DNA from: JABWAN01 sp041918175 | GTDB lineage: Bacteria; Zhuqueibacterota; Zhuqueibacteria; Zhuqueibacterales; Zhuqueibacteraceae | Length of the DNA: 64,000 nucleotides | Assembly (NCBI GenBank): GCA_041918175.1 | Contig: JAYRWE010000048.1 | Location: 10,044 to 74,043 of the forward strand | Direction: 5' to 3' | Shown: positions 18,178 to 26,488 of the stretch, in pieces | Layout of the letters: the number at the start of each line of letters is the position of its first letter | How positions within the stretch are numbered: position 1 is the first letter of the stretch | Translations under genes and position numbers: made by a program | The notes under the pieces: model-generated | What the model was told of the DNA's origin: nothing | What the model saw: the letters and a program-made list of their open reading frames with translations, nothing else | Database searches by the model: none

Positions 18178-18446
18178 TAGTCTCGCCCCCTTGTGGGGCG
18201 CTGTTGCAAGCACTAAATCTATTTTTAATATATTGCCCACAAGAGGCATAGATGTCAAGCTAAGAGCCCGATCCTAGAAATTTCCCCCTTGAAGGGGTGT
18301 TGCTCGGCATATGAAGAAATAAAACACGGATTGAAATCACTCTTTGCCCTCAAGCACACCCCCCTGGCCCCCCTCAAGGGGGGAATTGTCGGTGCATGTT
18401 TCCTTGACTTGACACCTATGCCTCCCACAAGAGGGCAAGGCTACGA
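18178..18446. repeat. nested intergenic repeats (family J interrupted by an E-type element)
   Basis: The 310-base gap between genes holds a GTAGTC.CGCCCCCTTGTGGGGCGCTGTTG unit (18178-18242) whose other end (CCACAAGAGGGCAAGGCTAC) reappears at 18424-18443. Between them lies a segment bordered by a 17-base inverted repeat with one mismatch (GAGGCATAGATGTCAAG at 18243-18259 and its complement at 18408-18424) that carries two C-rich/G-rich palindromes. The uninterrupted form of the outer repeat is at 62939-63022. Confidence 0.65.
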
Positions 18447-18465
18447 ACACCGCACTCACTAGAAT

Positions 18466-19581
18466 ATGAAAACCCCAATCACCGCTTCGCAGATTTCCGC
18501 TTTTCGTTTGCAACGCCATCATTTGTTAGATACACCAACCGCGCGCCTCGAAACCATTTGCCGCGAGGTGTGCGGCATGCAGGCGCAAGTCATGTCCGCC
18601 GCGGAAATGGCATGGTGGGCGCGCAATCATGCGCTCACACGCGCGCAGATTCAAACCGCGCTTTGGAACAAGCGGGCATTGATCAAAACCTATGCGCTGC
18701 GCGGCACGCTGCATATTCTCACCGCAAAAGATTTTCCGGTTTATGTGAGCGCGTTGCGCAGAAGTCATGTCGAGAGCGCGCGCAAAGTCAGAATACGCGT
18801 CGGCCTCTCCATGAAAGAGATTGAGGCGCTTGACACCCTCGCGCTAAACGCGCTGCAAGGCGGGCCTTTGACGAAAGGCGCGCTGGCCGAGGAAGTCAAA
18901 ACGAAAGTCGGGAAAAAAGTGGCCGCGGTCATGGAAGGATTTTGGAACATCTTTCGCCCGTTGTTCGCCGCGGGTTTGATTTGTTACGGGCCTCCGCAAG
19001 GGCAAGAGGTCACGTTCATCCGCGTGGCGCAGTGGCTGCCTGCTTATAAAGAAATTGCAGAAGACGAGGCGCGGCAAATTTTATTGCGCCGCTATTTGTG
19101 CGCCTATGGCCCGGCCACGCCACAAGACTTCGCGCGCTGGACTGGCATTGCCATGACGGAAGTGAAAACCGTGTTCGCGGCGCTTGCAGAGGAACTGCGC
19201 GAAGTTGAAAGCGCGCAGACAAAGAGCTTCATTCTCCGCAAAGATTACGAACCACTCTGCGCGAGCACCACGCCCGAAACCACTCTCCGCCTCTTGCCGA
19301 GTTTCGATCCTTACATGCTTGGTCAGGTTGATAAAAGCCTTTTGGTGGATGAAAAAAACTATAAGCGCGTGTATCGCAATCAAGGCTGGCTCTCGCATGT
19401 GATCTTGTTGAACGGCAGAGTTATCGGCGTGTGGAAGTATGAGCGTCGCGGCACGCTATGGGAGTTTGCAGTCGAGCCGTTTGAAAAATTTTCGAACGCG
19501 CTGCGCGCGCAAATCCTCGCCGAAGCCGAAGACCTCGGAAAGTTTTTGGGGATTGCGTGGGAAAAGATTTATTGTTCGTAG
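18466..19581 (+). CDS. winged-helix AlkZ-like DNA glycosylase family protein
   Basis: 371 residues, typical length for the HTH_42/AlkZ family. N-terminus ITASQISAFRLQRHHL, then VCGMQAQVMSAAEMAWWAR, which holds Q39-A-Q41; a Q-hydrophobic-Q motif is the catalytic signature of the AlkZ branch (interstrand-crosslink unhooking), whereas AlkX/YcaQ have Q-x-D. Other family landmarks are LIKTYALRGTLHILTAKDFPVY, a C-terminal LLPSFDPYMLGQVDK and a final VIGVWKYERRG. It probably removes bulky alkylated bases; the precise lesion is not predictable. Confidence 0.82.
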   Translation: MKTPITASQISAFRLQRHHLLDTPTARLETICREVCGMQAQVMSAAEMAWWARNHALTRAQIQTALWNKRALIKTYALRGTLHILTAKDFPVYVSALRRSHVESARKVRIRVGLSMKEIEALDTLALNALQGGPLTKGALAEEVKTKVGKKVAAVMEGFWNIFRPLFAAGLICYGPPQGQEVTFIRVAQWLPAYKEIAEDEARQILLRRYLCAYGPATPQDFARWTGIAMTEVKTVFAALAEELREVESAQTKSFILRKDYEPLCASTTPETTLRLLPSFDPYMLGQVDKSLLVDEKNYKRVYRNQGWLSHVILLNGRVIGVWKYERRGTLWEFAVEPFEKFSNALRAQILAEAEDLGKFLGIAWEKIYCS

Positions 19582-19805
19582 TAGCTCCTGCAGGAGTCGG
19601 TTGTGCTGTGAAGTCTGCGCCTAATGGGTTTTGACCTTCAAAACCGGTAGTCACCTCCACGAATTGTCATTCAGAAGGAATCTTTTTACTCGCTAGAGAC
19701 TCTTTCCAGTGCTCAAAAAGATTCCTTACTGAATGACAGGATATAAGTGGTGTGCTTCGTTACCGAACTTGATCGTCAAAACTCATAAGTCGCTACTACG
19801 AACTT
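19576..19805. repeat. palindromic repeat of family B with flanks
   Basis: The core at 19666-19737 starts GTCATTCAGAAGGAATC and ends with GAATGAC, forming a palindrome around an asymmetric middle (TTTACTCGCTAGAGACTC). The same core is at 21438-21508 (inverted orientation) and 58328-58398. Flanks with GTTACCGAACTTGATCGTCAAA at 19760 are also shared. Confidence 0.8.
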
Positions 19806-19869
19806 TTTTTTAACCTTTTTCCGCCCTTCGCAGTATATAATGCAGAACCAGCAATGAGGCCAAAATCGC

Positions 19870-20415
19870 GTGCATGCGCCGTCTGATAATTTGCTCATGG
19901 AACAAGTTCGAGAAGGCGAGGTGAATAAGCTCGGTGTGTTGTTCGAGCGGCATCATCTCATGCTTTTCAATTTCTTTCTGCGTTCGTGCAGCGACCGCGC
20001 GGCGAGCGAGGATTTGGTGCAGGAAGTTTTTCTGCGCATCCTGCGCTATCGCCACACGTTTCGCGGGGAGAGCAAGTTTACAGTGTGGATGTACAGCATT
20101 GCGCGCAACACGTTCGCGGATCATTATCGCAAGCGCCAACGCGAGCAGCCGCTCACGGAGGAGCAACTCGATCGCGCACATCCTGATCCGCTCGCTTCCG
20201 ATGCGCTGGCAGAGCGGCATGAACATGCGCTCTTGCACAAAGCGCTCGCGCGACTCTCGCCGGAGAAACGCGAAGTGCTCGTGCTCAGCCGCTTTCAAGA
20301 GTTGAAATACGAAGACATCGCGGAGATGTTGAACTGCCCAGTGGGCACGATTAAAGCGCGCGTGCATTGGGCGCTGAAAGATCTGCGCGAAAATTTTTTA
20401 GAGCTGACGCAATGA
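19870..20415 (+). CDS. ECF-type RNA polymerase sigma factor
   Basis: 181 residues from a GTG at 19870; an ATG at residue 10 (MEQVREGE) is an alternative start. Region 2 is clear (EDLVQEVFLRILRYRHTFRGESKFTVWMYSIARNTFADHYRKRQ) and region 4 is complete (LPEKREVLVL type: LSPEKREVLVLSRFQELKYEDIAEML, then CPVGTIKARVHWALKDLRE). It heads the second sigma, anti-sigma, DUF4097 row in this window. Confidence 0.9.
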   Translation: MHAPSDNLLMEQVREGEVNKLGVLFERHHLMLFNFFLRSCSDRAASEDLVQEVFLRILRYRHTFRGESKFTVWMYSIARNTFADHYRKRQREQPLTEEQLDRAHPDPLASDALAERHEHALLHKALARLSPEKREVLVLSRFQELKYEDIAEMLNCPVGTIKARVHWALKDLRENFLELTQ

Positions 20416-20422
20416 GAAGCGC

Positions 20423-20492
20423 TCGTAGTAACGCCTTCAGGCGTTCGAGGCTTATAAACAAAAAATGCCTGAAGGCATCACGACGAACGTTC
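20423..20492. repeat. GCCTTCAGGCG inverted repeat (family F)
   Basis: CGTAGTAACGCCTTCAGGCG at 20425 is mirrored by GCCTGAAGGCATCACGACGAACG at 20467, giving a long imperfect hairpin between sigma and anti-sigma genes. Related units lie at about 10083, 19576, 21372 and 58090. Confidence 0.65.
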
Positions 20493-20554
20493 TTTTGCAT
20501 TCTTCCCGAATAACAGTTGGCTCGATTTAAAAATAAACATCACAAACAAAAAAC

Positions 20555-21370
20555 ATGAACTGCTCAGAACTTCACGAACTCATTCCGGATTATCTCACTG
20601 GAAGTTTGGCGCGCGCTGCGCAAGATGAAGCCGCGGCGCATCTCGTGACGTGCGCAAGCTGCCAACAAGAAGTGGCGAGCCTCAGCGGCATGTGGATGCA
20701 ACTCGGGCGTTTGCCGCAAGAGCAACCCTCTCCTGTCATGCGGCCGCGTTTTTATGCCATGCTCGAGGCTTACGAACAAGGCTTGCAACGCGAGCAGCTT
20801 TTGCCTTCTGCGCGCGAGCGTTTCAACGTGTGGCTCGCGCAATGGTGGCCGAAACAACCGGCGTTGCAGCTTGGTTTTGCCGCGGCGTTTCTGTTGCTCG
20901 GAATTTTCCTGGGCCAACGTTTCGCGCGCACGAGTGCAGACACCAGCGAGATCGCGGTATTGCGCAGCGAGGTGCAAAGCATGCAGCAAAGAGTCGCGCT
21001 CTCGCTCTTGCAACAGCCTTCGCCGAGCGACCGTTTGGCCGGCGTGAGTTGGGTTAATCAAATGCAAGCGCCCGATCAAGACGTGTTGAATCTTCTGCTC
21101 CGCACTTTGACCGAAGACCCGAATATCAACGTGCGCTTGGCCGCGGCCGAAGCTTTGAGCGTTTACGGCAATGAGGATTTGGTGCGACAAGGCATCGTGG
21201 CCGCGCTGCCGCGCCAAACTTCGCCGCTGGTGCAGATTCGTTTGATCAAGCTGCTCATTGAACTGCGCGAGAAAAACGCGCACACGGCGTTGCAGCAGCT
21301 TATGCAAAACGAACGGCTCAACCAAGAAGTACGCAAACAGGCGGAGATTGGGTTGAAGGAATTGTATTAA
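20555..21370 (+). CDS. membrane anti-sigma factor with zinc finger and HEAT-like periplasmic domain
   Basis: 271 residues. zf-HC2 pattern H29-x3-C33-x2-C36 with C3 at the N-terminus; membrane helix about 104-121 (LQLGFAAAFLLLGIFLGQ). A coiled stretch (SEIAVLRSEVQSMQQRVALSLL) leads into about 100 residues of HEAT-like repeats (DRLAGVSWVNQM, VLNLLLRTLTEDPNINVRLAAAEALSVYG, LVQIRLIKLLIELREKNA, LNQEVRKQAEIGLKEL). The HEAT part would lie in the periplasm and could bind the signal or the DUF4097 products. The pairing with the 19870 sigma factor is by position. Confidence 0.82.
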   Translation: MNCSELHELIPDYLTGSLARAAQDEAAAHLVTCASCQQEVASLSGMWMQLGRLPQEQPSPVMRPRFYAMLEAYEQGLQREQLLPSARERFNVWLAQWWPKQPALQLGFAAAFLLLGIFLGQRFARTSADTSEIAVLRSEVQSMQQRVALSLLQQPSPSDRLAGVSWVNQMQAPDQDVLNLLLRTLTEDPNINVRLAAAEALSVYGNEDLVRQGIVAALPRQTSPLVQIRLIKLLIELREKNAHTALQQLMQNERLNQEVRKQAEIGLKELY

Positions 21371-21371
21371 C

Positions 21372-21525
21372 GTTCGTAGTAGCGCCTTATGAAATTTGAC
21401 GATCAAATTCGGTAACGAGGCACATCACCCGTATCATGTCATTCAGAAGGAATCCTTTTGAGCACTGGCGTAAGTCTCCAGCGAGTAAAAAGATTCCTTC
21501 TGAATGACACCCTATAGGAGAATTT
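21372..21525. repeat. palindromic repeat of family B with flank
   Basis: The flank ATGAAATTTGACGATCAAAT at 21389 leads to the core 21438-21508, the same element as at 19666 and 58328 but with the asymmetric middle inverted. It sits directly before the DUF4097 gene, whose leader begins at the repeat end. Confidence 0.8.
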
Positions 21526-21528
21526 CTC

Positions 21529-22374
21529 ATGTTCACAAACCTGATGCTCATATGCCTCCTTATGCTCAGTTCTTCAGATTTCAAATTCGAAGAACGCGAG
21601 GACATTAAACAAACGCTGCGCTTTTCAAATCCCGCGCAGGCCAAACATGTGATTGTCGATAATATCAACGGCGCGATCACGGTCACGGGCTATGGCGGCG
21701 CCGAAGTGCAACTCGTCGCGCAGCGGCTTTCGCGCGGTCGCACGCAAGAAAAACTCGCGCTCGCCAAGCAGGAAGTGACATTGGATATTTCCGAAAAGAG
21801 CAACGTCATCAAGCTATTCGTGGACGGCCCGTTTCGCCGCAAAGACGGTGAGACGAATTATCGCGGCAGCCGGTATTATGGCTACGAAGTGGCGTTCGAG
21901 TTCACGTTGCAAGTGCCGTATCAAACTGATCTCACGCTCAAGACCGTGAATGAGGGCGATATTAAAGTGGAAAATGTCAAAGGCGAGTTTGACGTGGATA
22001 ATATCAACGGCGGCGTGACCATGCTCAGCGTGGGCGGCGGCGGGCATGTCTATGCGCTCAACGAGGACGTTGAGGTGCGGTTCAAAACGAGTCCGGATCG
22101 CGGCTCATACTTCGGCTCGCTCAATGGCGACGTGCGCGTGAGCGTGCCCGAGGATTTCGGCGCGATTGCGCGATTCAAAACTTTCAACGGCGAAATTTAC
22201 ACCGACTTTCCGGCAACGTATCTTGCAAGCAGTGTTGCCGAGCGGGAGCGTAAAAACGGCATGCTAGTGTATCGCGCGGATCGCGCCACGAGCGTGCGCC
22301 TCGGCAAAGGCGGGCCGGAGCTTGAATTTGAAGGCTTCAATGGCGATATTTTTATCCTGAAAAACGAACGTTAG
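21529..22374 (+). CDS. DUF4097 family protein
   Basis: 281 residues. A short hydrophobic N-terminus (MFTNLMLICLLMLSSSDF) may be a weak signal peptide. The body has repeated DUF4097 strands: AKHVIVDNINGAITVTGYGGAEVQLVAQR, LTLKTVNEGDIKVENVKGEFDVDNINGGVTM, GSYFGSLNGDVRVSVPEDFGAIARFKTFNGEIYTDF, and the terminal LEFEGFNGDIFILKNER. The NG[DE][IV] motif recurs at each turn. It follows the anti-sigma gene and precedes its paralogue at 22422 by 47 bases, so the two are probably cotranscribed. Confidence 0.85.
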   Translation: MFTNLMLICLLMLSSSDFKFEEREDIKQTLRFSNPAQAKHVIVDNINGAITVTGYGGAEVQLVAQRLSRGRTQEKLALAKQEVTLDISEKSNVIKLFVDGPFRRKDGETNYRGSRYYGYEVAFEFTLQVPYQTDLTLKTVNEGDIKVENVKGEFDVDNINGGVTMLSVGGGGHVYALNEDVEVRFKTSPDRGSYFGSLNGDVRVSVPEDFGAIARFKTFNGEIYTDFPATYLASSVAERERKNGMLVYRADRATSVRLGKGGPELEFEGFNGDIFILKNER

Positions 22375-22421
22375 CGCATTATTGTGCAAATGATCATTCC
22401 AACCTAAACGAGGACTGCTAC

Positions 22422-23312
22422 ATGAAACAACTTTCAAAATATTTGCTCATGGCTTGCGTTGTCATGAGCGTGCAACTCTCGGCGCAAACACCGGAGCGCG
22501 GCTCGGATCGTTTGACGATTCCATTGAGCAATCCGGAGCGCCCGGCCATTCTCAAAGCGGGCTTGATGAACGGCGGCATCACGGTGAAGGCCTATCCCGG
22601 CAAGGAAATTATTGTCGAAGCGAAAGTGCGCACGGCGCGCTATTCCAAAGATAAGCACAAAGACAAAGATAAAGATTACGACCGCGAAGACGAAAACGAG
22701 CGTCCGAGCCGCGAGAGTAAAAGAGCCGGCATGCGTCGTTTGGAAATTAATACCACCGGGCTTGCGGTGGAGGAAGACAACAACGTTGTGGAAGTCGAGG
22801 CGGGCTCGATGAGCCGCACGATTGATCTCACCATACAAGTGCCGGTGCGCACCTCGGTGGAATTGAGCTGCTTGAATGACGGCGACATTGTGATCGAAGG
22901 CGTGATCGGCGAAATTGAAGTGAGCAACACCAATGGCGCAGTGACGATCACCAATGTAAGCGGCTCCGCGGTGGCGCATGCATTGAATGACGACGTGCGC
23001 GTCACCTTTGCGAAGGTCGATCCGAACAAGGCCATGTCGTTCAGTTCGCTCAATGGCGATATCGATGTGACGTTCCCGCCGGACGTGAAGGTGACGGTGA
23101 GCATGAAATCCGACAACGGCGAGATCTTTAGCGACTTCGATATAGATTTGAAACCAACGGAACGCCGTTTGGAAGAGGACAGCCGCAGCGAAGGCGGCAA
23201 GTATCGCATTCGCGTGGAAAAGGCGATGATCGGCACGATCAACGGCGGCGGCCCGGAGATTCAGTTCTCGACGTTTAATGGGGACGTTTATATAAGGAGC
23301 CAAAAGAGATAA
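22422..23312 (+). CDS. DUF4097 family protein
   Basis: 296 residues with a signal peptide (YLLMACVVMSVQLSAQ) and a highly charged insert at about 70-100 (KDKHKDKDKDYDREDENERPSRESKR). The repeat strands parallel those of the upstream paralogue: LMNGGITVKAYPGKEIIVEAK, LSCLNDGDIVIEGVIGEIEVSNTNGAVTITNVSG, FSSLNGDIDVTFPPDVKVTVSMKSDNGEIFSDFDI, and IQFSTFNGDVYIRSQKR at the end. AACGAGGAC precedes the ATG. It is the last gene of the second sigma module; a TumE-type pair follows on the other strand. Confidence 0.87.
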   Translation: MKQLSKYLLMACVVMSVQLSAQTPERGSDRLTIPLSNPERPAILKAGLMNGGITVKAYPGKEIIVEAKVRTARYSKDKHKDKDKDYDREDENERPSRESKRAGMRRLEINTTGLAVEEDNNVVEVEAGSMSRTIDLTIQVPVRTSVELSCLNDGDIVIEGVIGEIEVSNTNGAVTITNVSGSAVAHALNDDVRVTFAKVDPNKAMSFSSLNGDIDVTFPPDVKVTVSMKSDNGEIFSDFDIDLKPTERRLEEDSRSEGGKYRIRVEKAMIGTINGGGPEIQFSTFNGDVYIRSQKR

Positions 23313-23351
23313 GGAGGCAAGGAGCGGAGACGAGGAGGAAAATGGGGGCGT

Positions 23352-23729
23352 TTAAAACATATAGCGTAGCGCTTCTTCGAGAATGTCAATAAGTTTGGGG
23401 GCTTCTTCTAAAATAACGAGGTCTTGCTGAGGAACGTGCTTGTGATGAAACGGCGGGCGCAAGCCGGGATGGTTGGGATAGTTGTCGTAGCGAAAGACCT
23501 CGGCTTGGTTCTTCACATATTGATAGCTGTAACGACGTTTGCCAATACTTTTAGAAGAAATTAAAATTTCTTCGAAGAAATCAATAAAAGAGTCGTCAAG
23601 CAGAATGACCGTTCCCGTTAAAGTACCTTGTTGCTCGTCGCGCTCCTTCACCGTTACCTGCGCGGTAGCGATGGCCCAATGCCTCACAAGTGTGCTATCG
23701 ACGATTTGAGCATACCCCTCAAATGTCAT
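23352..23729 (-). CDS. TumE-like (DUF6516) toxin of a second toxin-antitoxin pair
   Basis: 125 residues. The same family layout as 118-507: beta strands with TLTGTVILLDDSFIDFFEEI, YSYQYVKNQAEVFRYDNYPNHPG, then FHHKHVPQQD and an acidic C-terminal helix (PKLIDILEEALRYM). Its ATG overlaps the antitoxin stop by four bases, so the pair is translationally coupled. Toxic activity is predicted from family membership only. Confidence 0.72.
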   Translation of the reverse strand: MTFEGYAQIVDSTLVRHWAIATAQVTVKERDEQQGTLTGTVILLDDSFIDFFEEILISSKSIGKRRYSYQYVKNQAEVFRYDNYPNHPGLRPPFHHKHVPQQDLVILEEAPKLIDILEEALRYMF

Positions 23730-23959
23730 GCAGCACTCCCATTCATCATGTCTTTATAAGTTTCAGCATGCCCCAGCCACATGATGAAATCTTTTGACTC
23801 CTCCAATTCCCCGCTCCAAACTTTTTGCACGAAGGCCTCAGTGGTCATGCCGTATTTTTTTTCAAACGCAGCGAGGTCATCTTTCAAGCCGGCGAGGCCG
23901 ACGCGTTGAAAGGTGATGCGTTGCCATTTCTTGGGCGTGGGGGTAGTTTTCGTAGGCAT
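23726..23959 (-). CDS. antitoxin partner of the second TumE-like toxin
   Basis: 77 residues from the ATG at 23959, chosen because TAAAGGAGCG lies 8 bases upstream; the in-frame extension to 24022 lacks a ribosome site. The helical core (LAAFEKKYGMTTEAFVQKVWSGELEESKDFIMW) aligns with the antitoxin at 497-727. A proline/threonine-rich N-terminal tail (MPTKTTPTPKKW) is specific to this copy. Confidence 0.66.
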   Translation of the reverse strand: MPTKTTPTPKKWQRITFQRVGLAGLKDDLAAFEKKYGMTTEAFVQKVWSGELEESKDFIMWLGHAETYKDMMNGSAA

Positions 23960-24153
23960 CGTGATCGCTCCTTTATGTTTGAACTGACGGCTTGATATAC
24001 TCATCTCGTTTATTAAATGCAAGATGACGATGACAAAAAACTCACTTGCGTTTGCCTCGAACCGAGCCTACTTTGGCTCCACAAAGAGCGTGAGCACAAA
24101 ACCCTGTGCTCATCTTAAACTTGTCGTGCGCGAATCTAACAAGGAGAGTGCTC

Positions 24154-24384
24154 ATGCCCACCGTCCAACTGAATTTCGGCTCGCAAGATTACAACTCGCA
24201 CCAGTGCCAATCCTTTCGCGACGGCGATTGGATCATCTTCCGCTGTGAGCAGTGCCCGGATTATGAACGTCGCTTGAATTGGCGCACGGGCGATATGCGC
24301 TCACGCAATACAAGTGCTGAGATTCAACATCAGGGCTTTCACACTCCGCCGCAATATCAAGAACTTCTTCAAAATCTCAACTGA
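24154..24384 (+). CDS. 76-residue hypothetical protein with a CxxC knuckle
   Basis: Start chosen at MPTVQLNFG because AAGGAG lies 8 bases upstream. A compact soluble protein with DWIIFRCEQCPDYERRLNWRTGDMRSRN; one CxxC pair might hold metal with partner residues elsewhere. No family is recognised. It stands alone between the TA pair and the haloperoxidase locus, and a nested hairpin follows at 24408. Confidence 0.6.
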   Translation: MPTVQLNFGSQDYNSHQCQSFRDGDWIIFRCEQCPDYERRLNWRTGDMRSRNTSAEIQHQGFHTPPQYQELLQNLN

Positions 24385-24407
24385 GCTTTTTCTCCCCTGA
24401 AACTTTC

Positions 24408-24478
24408 GGTAAGCGGATTGTTCAAAGCAAGCGGATAGAGCAAGGCTTTATCCGCTTCATTTTTTCAATCCGCTTACC
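24408..24478. repeat. nested inverted repeat (family K)
   Basis: Outer arms of 13 bases match perfectly (GGTAAGCGGATTG at 24408-24420, complement at 24466-24478). Inner arms AAGCGGATA and TATCCGCTT lie at about 24429 and 24450. A related, less perfect unit is at 51955-52022. Between convergent genes it may end transcription from both sides. Confidence 0.65.
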
Positions 24479-24498
24479 ATGCTGCTCCACTTTCCGTT

Positions 24499-25605
24499 TC
24501 AATAAACCTGAATCAGTTTATGCGCCGTGAGCGCATTTGCATTGGCCGTTGCGGCGGCATGCACATTCACCAACGCTTCCAGGCGATAGGTTCCGCGCGG
24601 CAAGCGCAATCCTTTCACGCGCAGTGGGAAAGCTTCCGCAGCGCTGGAGATTTCCTGCTTGGCAGCGCCAATGTTTTGCCGAACGCCGCCGTCGAGGCGT
24701 TTTGCAAATAACGCCACATTGCACTGCTTACTCCCCGCCTCGGCTTCCTTAAAATCAAACTTCAGTTCGACGTCAAAACTTTGATCATCACGTATCATGC
24801 TTGTGCGTGTGGAAGTTCCGGAGAGCATGACTTCCATCTCGCGCACGCTTGCCGCTAAGTGCGTTGTTGCCCGCGAGCGTTCGTTCGAAGCTGTAGGCAA
24901 AGCCGGCGCAGTGTGCTCCTCTTGCTTTTGCAGGGTGAGCAATTTTTGTAACTCTTCCGTTTTTGTTTCCAGCTCGGGCAAGTGCGCGGTGATGAATGCG
25001 CCAATTGCCGCGGGATCAACGCCGCTGAAGGCGCGTTTGTCGTGCGTGAGCATGTGTTCGATCTTGCCCTGAAACTGCCCTTGATGCGGATAAAGATCGA
25101 TACGAAACGTTGCTTTGTTCGCGGAGAAATCTTCCCCGTTCGTGTTCTGGGGCGAAGCCGTTGCAGCGCGCTGATTGAGTTCCTTAACGCGGCTCTCGTA
25201 ATGCAAGCGCTGCCGCTCGTTCTCGCGTTTTTCGCGCTCAAGCGCTTTGACGTGTTTATCCATTTCTTGTTCTGCCTCCTGCAATTTTTTCTTCAGAGCA
25301 TCCTTCTCTTTGCGCTCGTGTTGTAGCGCGTGGATTTCATCTTCCAAATTCGCGGCCAGGCGGCGCGCTTCCGTTCGTACGCGCTCCAACTCTTGCTGCA
25401 AATCAACAGAAACTTCCGATACCGGCATACTTTGCAAAATTTGATTGTCATCCGGGTTTTGCATTTCCAAACCAGTTTCGCTTTCAGGTTGCGGCTCGAC
25501 TTCAGCCTCAAGCTCGTCGCTTCGCGCGGCGCGCTCTTTTTCCAACGAGGTATTCTTCAATGCCTGTTGGCGTTGCGCGTATTCTCGTTTGCGCTGTTTA
25601 TTCAT
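24499..25605 (-). CDS. coiled-coil protein with C-terminal domain related to the two haloperoxidase-flanking proteins
   Basis: 368 residues, no signal peptide. Residues 1-65 are basic then acidic and disordered. About 66-148 is a long coiled coil (DLQQELERVRTEARRLAANL, then ERKEKDALKKKLQEAEQEMDKHVKALEREKRENER). About 166-212 is a compact segment (FRIDLYPHQGQFQGKIEHML, RAFSGVDPAAIGAFITAHLP). A second helical linker leads to 269-368, where IRDDQSFDVELKF and LPRGTYRLEA line up with IIRKDQAWDVYFKW and VRPGVYKLVA of the 155-residue proteins at 25806 and 28355. It is the last gene of the five-gene minus-strand row; a terminator separates it from the gene before. Function unknown. Confidence 0.7.
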   Translation of the reverse strand: MNKQRKREYAQRQQALKNTSLEKERAARSDELEAEVEPQPESETGLEMQNPDDNQILQSMPVSEVSVDLQQELERVRTEARRLAANLEDEIHALQHERKEKDALKKKLQEAEQEMDKHVKALEREKRENERQRLHYESRVKELNQRAATASPQNTNGEDFSANKATFRIDLYPHQGQFQGKIEHMLTHDKRAFSGVDPAAIGAFITAHLPELETKTEELQKLLTLQKQEEHTAPALPTASNERSRATTHLAASVREMEVMLSGTSTRTSMIRDDQSFDVELKFDFKEAEAGSKQCNVALFAKRLDGGVRQNIGAAKQEISSAAEAFPLRVKGLRLPRGTYRLEALVNVHAAATANANALTAHKLIQVY

Positions 25606-25617
25606 GTTCTATTCCTT

Positions 25618-25657
25618 TCCAAAAATAAAAATGGCCTATCGAAAATTCGACAGGCCA
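25618..25657 (-). terminator. Rho-independent terminator, minus strand
   Basis: Read on the minus strand, TGGCCTGTCGAA pairs with TTCGATAGGCCA (one G-U/A-C type mismatch) and is followed by TTTTTATTTTT. It would end the haloperoxidase transcript between 25806 and the coiled-coil gene. Confidence 0.72.
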
Positions 25658-25805
25658 TGATTGTTCGACCTGATCATGCTTGGCGCTGATCCACGTCTTC
25701 TTTTCCCCTGTTTATACTGTTGCGCTCCGCTTTGGGCTAGAAACAAGCGAGCATCCTCGGAGCTAGTGTGCAGTCGCCAAGCACGAGCAAAAAACGCAGT
25801 TCGAA

Positions 25806-26273
25806 TTAGGGCAACAACGGGCTGCTGATCGGGCCGCCATCATAGAACTGCAGCATGTCGCCTTCGCCGAAACCCGCGATGGGGCCGGGAACATTGCTCG
25901 GGCCGACCATCGTGATGGTCGCGACGAGTTTATACACGCCGGGCCTCACCACGTTGGCGGGAATGTGCATGAGATAACTATACGCATTCGGCGCGGAAAC
26001 GAAATTGACCACCGCTTGCGAATATTGCGCGGGCAAACCGGTTTCACCGACGCCCATCTCTTCGAGCAACACGCGCAGGTGCCACTTGCCGCCCATGATG
26101 TAATTCAGCGCGCCCGTGGTGTTCCATTTGAAATACACGTCCCAAGCTTGATCTTTGCGGATGATTTGCGCGGGAACGGTGGGAAGCCCCGGAGAATTGT
26201 GCTCCAACGCCTCGCATGTGCCGTTCATCGCAAAGAGCGGCAACAGTTCTTCGAACTTCATTGGTACTGCCAT
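25806..26273 (-). CDS. 155-residue protein of an undescribed family, paralogue A at haloperoxidase locus
   Basis: Start at MAVPMKFEEL with a strong AAGGAGG six bases upstream; the longer frame to 26393 is rejected. No signal peptide or membrane helix. Motifs shared with 28355-28819: PMKFEELLPLF, GTCEALEH, QIIRxDQAWDV, LRVLLEExGVGET, VNFVSAP, HIPAxxVRPGVYKLVATITMVG and PSNVPGPIAGFGEGxMLQF. The alternating pattern suggests a beta-sandwich. The bases before the ATG (AACAAGGAGGTTTTACC) are identical to those before paralogue B. It lies directly downstream of the haloperoxidase. I do not recognise the family. Confidence 0.72.
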   Translation of the reverse strand: MAVPMKFEELLPLFAMNGTCEALEHNSPGLPTVPAQIIRKDQAWDVYFKWNTTGALNYIMGGKWHLRVLLEEMGVGETGLPAQYSQAVVNFVSAPNAYSYLMHIPANVVRPGVYKLVATITMVGPSNVPGPIAGFGEGDMLQFYDGGPISSPLLP

Positions 26274-26488
26274 GGTAAAACCTCCTTGTTGGAAAATTAT
26301 ACAGCCTGTATGGATTGATGATAAGCACAGCAACACGAATGATTCGATTGAGTTTGTCGGGAAAACATTCGAATACTTCGCTTCTGTGTTCATCCTTTTA
26401 CTATGAGTAAAACGCTTTGCTTCTATTCATACCGCGGCACAGAATCGACCAGTTTCAACTCCTAGCTGAACGTTTCTAGGCATTCTAA

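Noticed and set aside
17035..18258. 407-residue antisense frame over the Rieske oxygenase
   Set aside because: Shadow frame with no recognisable domain; the plus-strand gene has complete iron ligands.
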